A program made the translations under genes and the position numbers. Below, piece by piece: positions 24,801 through 30,800 of a stretch of DNA of 64,000 nt. The stretch is taken from the NCBI GenBank assembly GCA_026874595.1, contig CM049307.1:72892643-72956642 (forward strand), in the 5' to 3' direction. The notes under the pieces were generated by a model that did not search any database, was not told the DNA's origin, and was given only the letters and a program-made list of their open reading frames with translations. The stretch is from Sipunculus nudus. Taxonomy: Eukaryota; Annelida; Sipuncula; Golfingiida; Sipunculidae. Positions within the stretch are counted from its first letter, which is position 1, and every line of letters starts with the position of its first letter.

Positions 24801-27800
24801 CCAGGGAAGGGCTGTGTGTCTATAGTGCCAAGGAAACCATAGTTGCCCTAACATCAAGGGCTTTGGAGGAAGTAGCTCCTTGCTGGAGGATGGAGAGAAC
24901 TCACCAAGAGAGCATACAGATTGAGTTGATTCCATTAAGCATTGGAACCTAGGCAGGTTATCTGCATAGGCATGATCTGAGGTAATAAAATTTGTGCCTG
25001 ATCCAAGAGCTCAGCCTTTGTGCCCATAGAAGACGTTGTCTTCTTTGTTGAGTCCATAAGTCAGAGTCCTCCTTATCCTCACTGGAGGGAGGAGCTGACT
25101 TTTCTATTTCCGCTGATCTTGTTAATCACATCTTTAGGCTTGCTGGACAGACCCTTGGTTTCATCTCGAAACTGAGTCTGTAAAAATAGAGTCTAAAACT
25201 GAGTCTAAAAATTGACACGTCTTGTGTGTAGGCTTCAAGAACCCTTCTGGATCTAGTGAATAGTGCGCATTTGTGCTAAGAACCTACCTGAAGACCACTT
25301 CTGGAGCTACGTTGTCTCAAGAAGACCTCTCCAGTGGCGGAAGTCAGAAGATTTCATTCACTTGATGAGGATCTATAGGATCTTTCACAGTTTATCTGAT
25401 TGCTTAGACTTATATTGAGACATACCTCCTCCTCCCCGGCTGCGGGAAGACAATTTCTTGCCTAATTTTAAAGAGGAAGATTTGGAAGACGCAATTTTGT
25501 AAAACGCCTCTTACCTTTTCTAGGCTTTCCTATCCCAAGCTAAACGAGAAACACATGGGTTATTTATCCCCCCGAACTCCGCTGACTCTGCAAGGCAGGT
25601 AGGACAAAGGGAATGTGAATCCCAAATTGACAGAGGCGAGTTCCAGCCTGAATAAAAGGCTTGGGTGACTCCATGGCCCAACTAAGGAGTTAATAGACCA
25701 AGAAACACAGGCAAGCTCTGCTAAGTAAGAAAATTTACCTGACATATACTGAAGTTAGACAGCTGACCAGTGTGTCCACTTGGAGAAGCAACATGTGAAA
25801 AAGTGATTAGGTTGCTAAGCTCACACAGGAAGTAGCCTCAGGGGTCACCATGGCAATGACCTAATTTTACCATTTCCGGGAATAACTGGAGGTTGAAGGT
25901 TAAGCACCATGCATTTCTGGAACAATGATAGTCCTCATAGTGAAACATGCCTTATTCTTGAGTTTTTCTTTCTTGTTTAGACAATTACAAAGAGGTAATT
26001 GAAATTAACATGACAATTGTATCCTTCTTTGTTTACAAAAGTCATCTAGCATGAGAATCAGGTCCTAGTTCCAAAGTAAAACAGAAATCTCTCTTATGTT
26101 GGACAGCAGGATGCCTCTTTGGTGAGATGCTAGCAACATTTCAATAAAAATCAGGATGAGTATTGGATGAACACCTTACACATACAAACCTGTAGTTGCA
26201 TGACTGACAGATACCACTTCAGGTAGTTGACATTGCGCAGGTGGAAGTTGTTAACAACGAGTTTACGAATCTTCAGTCTGTAGGGAGATAATGTCTGCAA
26301 CAGTAATCCCAGCACCTCGTCATCCATGGCCATCCAGTCTGTCAGGTTCAGCTGGCAGTCAATGATCAGCTCCAGGCAGCCTGGAACAGAACATTATGAT
26401 AAAATGTATATTCAATGTATAGGAAGCCATGATATACTCCAGAAATCAATCATAAACTTGAATTGAGGTGCCATATAGCATCTCCTCACAATTAATCCCC
26501 CCCCCCCTTTTTATAAGAATAGGCCCCCATCTTCAGCAGCATATACTGACACTTGGCAAGCGACCATTGTTTCTTCCAACTATCAACTTGAGTAACCAAT
26601 ACTGTCAAGAAATCCATATCCTGTTAAATTCTTCAAATTATACACAAAGTACGCGTTTTACAACTTTGAATGTCTATCAGATAGACATCATCCAATATCA
26701 ATGTTAGATGTCAACTTGTCATAGACAGGGATCCAAAACAGAGTAGCAGTCAGAAGTTTATTACATGGTAAAGTCCAGATATATAATTTGCAACATTTTT
26801 CAATATACAGTAGCTACCTATTGATGATGATATATAATCTGGATAAGCCATTAAAAGACTCTTTAGAGTTGTCAGTAAGTAGTCCTGGTTACTCCTGAAC
26901 ATGTGACACTCTTATTATTTTGCATTACCTATGTGGAATAAGATGGCAGGGAAATATTTTCACAAAATAATCCCAGTTGAACCCATGAGAGTTGAACCCA
27001 TGTGTATGTTGTTCAGCATTAATCACATGATTTGTATACAAGCTTTAAGGAATTAAGTATTTCAGTAATTCATGACATAAAAGCCATTAAGAATTTATAT
27101 ACCTTGTTTTGCATATGTAAAGCTATAATTCTTCTTGGCCAGCTCTCCCAGTTTCCATTTCAGCACAGATTCCAGGTTTTCTGGGTCATCAGCTATGCTT
27201 TCTGGAATGCATCACAAACAAATTCAGTTAAGGGGTTTAAATTTGAATGGTTGTCAATAAACTGGCCAGTGTAAGATTTTCTGTAGAGATTTTTATCACA
27301 ACACACCACTACTCTTTCATAAGAAAGAAAAAAGGCAAACATGAGATATTGCCAATGCAGTTTCCCATGTAAATGGAGGAGACAAACCACAGGCTGGCAC
27401 AGCCAGAAGCCAGTTTATACAGGCGAGTGTGATCCAGTCAGAAAGTTATTAGCACTGTCTTATCTGACCATCCGGACTGTATTAGCCTGTATAAACTATG
27501 ATTTACTTAATGTGATCATTGCACAAATATGAGCTACAATTAAGTGTTGGCAGATTAAATGAAACCTGCAAAGCATGAAGTTTTTCTGTAAAAGAAAGTC
27601 CACATGTAGCTTTGCCCTGAATGGTAATGCAAGTCCATTAATACAATATAAAGTTCTAATGCAATTTGTAATTTGGGCTTTTTCATGTTTATGCAACATC
27701 ATGTTTGATTCAACTCAACATCAGGCTTTGAAGACAAGGTCTTATTAAATTTCTGGATGATTTGTAATGAAAGCGTTATGCTCAGTGCACACGCAGTTGT

Positions 27801-30800
27801 ATGAAATGAATGGGCCGGACACCTTGGGTGCTGGTTGTTTGCCTGCAGTTTTCCAGGCAGACAGGCCCATTCTACTTCCACACTTGAGTGTACTGGCATC
27901 AACTATATCCCATAGTACTGTGACTTATAAAATGCCCACCATGTTACTATAAGCTCACACATTCAATAGCCCTTCTCATTTATCATGCAAAAAAAGTAAT
28001 TGTAACAAATTGGACACAGGTCCAGAGAGAGAGAGAAATTAACAACCATAATCACCACCACACTGACAGATGCTGGATCAGGACTGACTGTTTAGCCCAC
28101 TTTTTTCAACAGTGAATTCAGATTTATATATGCACAAACATGAATGTTCTACATAATTCATGATCAAAATGTGTTTTAGGTGAATGTGTGGCAAGTCCCT
28201 GGTGATAACATGGCTGTAAAAAAACTTGCTCTTGCCTCAGTCCCTTAAACGAATCATTATTTGTATTAATAATGCAAATTTGTATGCATATTATAAAATC
28301 ATTGATGTTGGTAAAAATGGGATTAAACTTTTCTATTGTTCATATGCAACATTCAAAGAATTGTTGAACATTTTGTGTCCTTCCTGCAAGCATAATATGT
28401 CAACTATCTAAATTTAGAAAGAAAAAATGCCCATCTTTAATTTTTTAGTCCCAGAGTGTTGAACAATTTTTGTGCATTTGTGTGTTCGTGTTTTTACAAT
28501 GGTTGGTTTGGTTATCAGTGAAATAGGCAGCCACTCACACCGGGTGCTGAGGAGTAGCATGCATTGGCTTACTGCATTTCTGATGGATCAGAGACATGAT
28601 GAACTTGAGATTCTTCTGTTCTGCTGGTAAGCTCAGGACCGGGAGTAAATAAATACCTACAACAACAATACTACATCAGGACCGTAAGTAAAAAAATACC
28701 TACAACATCAATACAAGATCAGAACCGGAAATAAATAAATACCTACAACATCAATACAACATCAGAATTGGGAGTACCTAAATACCTGCAAATCAATACA
28801 ACATCAGAACCGAGAGTCCCGAAATACCTGCAACATCAATACAACATCAGGACAGGAAATAAATAAATACTTACAACAGCAATACAACATCAAGACTGGA
28901 AGTAAGAAAAAATACCTAAAACATCAATACAACATCATTCTTGTCATGTGAAGATGAAGGAAAATGTTTAAATCTTTTTGACCTTGATCTTGATATTACT
29001 AAAGAGAGATTATAGTCCAAAGTATATGTGTGTTTGTGTATTAAATTTGTGTTGAAGTTAAGACACATCATGTAAAATTATAGTAATAAACTAGAATGGA
29101 CTAGAAGGTCCTTAATTAGGGCCTTATTTCTTCAAATGGCAGTCTTGTGAGGTTACTGGATTTCCAAATGATTTGATATTTGATAGCACACATCCTCTCA
29201 TGGGATCTTTGGTGAAATTTTCTCAGCAATTGCTTCTATTGTTCTTGAGATACTGGGAGTGAAATAGCATGACAGATAGAAGGACTAATGGATAATCTGG
29301 ACATGCACCTAGATGTGGCCTTAGCTACTGTTTTTGAGTTAGCAGCTAAGCTCATTTAGACTCAATTAGAGACAAATAATCAAAATGATTATGCAGTCAA
29401 AATAATGAGATTAGTCTAATTTTCTTGCAAAAACTGGTAAATACTGGATTCACCCCTATAATACTAACTAGGCCACCACTGTCAATACATGCCTGGCCAA
29501 ACTATCCTGGTCCAATATGAGTGTGATTTACATGTCCTTGCTTCATAAGACAAGACACAACACAGAAAATTAATGTATACAGCTGATACACAAGTAACAT
29601 AGTGAAACCTTGCCTGACAACCACCTTGTTATCATGACCACTCTGCTAAGATGACCACTATTTTTAGTCCCAGACTAGTGTGGATCATCATAAAATCCTC
29701 CCACTAACACGACCATCCCACTAACACGACCACCCCACTAACACGATCACCCCACTTACTCGACCGTCCCACTAACACGACCACCCCACTAACACAACCA
29801 TCCCACTAACATGACCACCCCACTCACAGAACCACCCCACTAACATGACCACCCCACTAACAAGACCACCCAACTTACATGACCAACCCACTCATACGAC
29901 CACCCCACTAACACCACTACCCCACTAACACCACGACCCCACTAACACCACCACCCCACTAACATGACCACCCCACTTAAGTTGGTCCCACTGTTGGTCT
30001 TGTCAGCTAGATTTCGCTGTACTAGTGTTAACATTCCTACTACCAGAAGAAAGTCTGAATGATTTAAATTCATTACTGTTAAAATTTTCTCCTGAGAAGT
30101 CGACTGTGTGTAGACGACAAGAGGACTTGAGTTGGAGCAGACTAAGGAGCATTTTTTCCTCCAGTATGTGAGTGTCCACTGATATTGACTTGGGCATGAA
30201 CTTTGACACAGTCAACCTGGCTTGAGGCCAACTGGTGATCAGCGAGATCATTGCATTACGAGCAGCAGCATTCTTACTGAAAAAGAAAACAAGGTATTTA
30301 TATAGATCACATCTGTACATATTCTGTGTTAAGTATAATTTCATCATTATAAATATTGCTCTATTTACAGGGCCACTATAAAATTCATCATATGTGATTG
30401 GGATGTAAAAGTGACATGATTCATCTAAAATACTGGTCTTTGTGTTTCTTATGGAACAGAAATTTCTTCATGTCGGCTATCATATTTACATTTTTATTCG
30501 CTGACTTGGAGTTCTGCATTTAATAGTAAAGCATGTATTAGTCGGTATCAACATTGTGCTATATTTGCCTCTGTCTATGAAGATTCTATTAGTCTTGATG
30601 TGGATAAGGCACATGATCTGGATTCATCACGGAATATTCACAAAATGTACAGTCAGTTATACATGAATGAAGCTGGAAATATTGGCCGAACAAGTTAATG
30701 CATGCACAGTTTTGGGAGCATCCCACAATAAGGACCCCTAATCTGGGGAAGGCCTGCATTCCTTATAATTAGAATGCAGATTTTTAGTTTCAGTATGTAA

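Noticed and set aside
28541-28572. Longer form of the 28573-28656 exon ending at the GTGAGT donor
   Set aside because: The frame would leave zero or two bases over, which does not fit the next exon; the GTAAGC donor at 28572 does.
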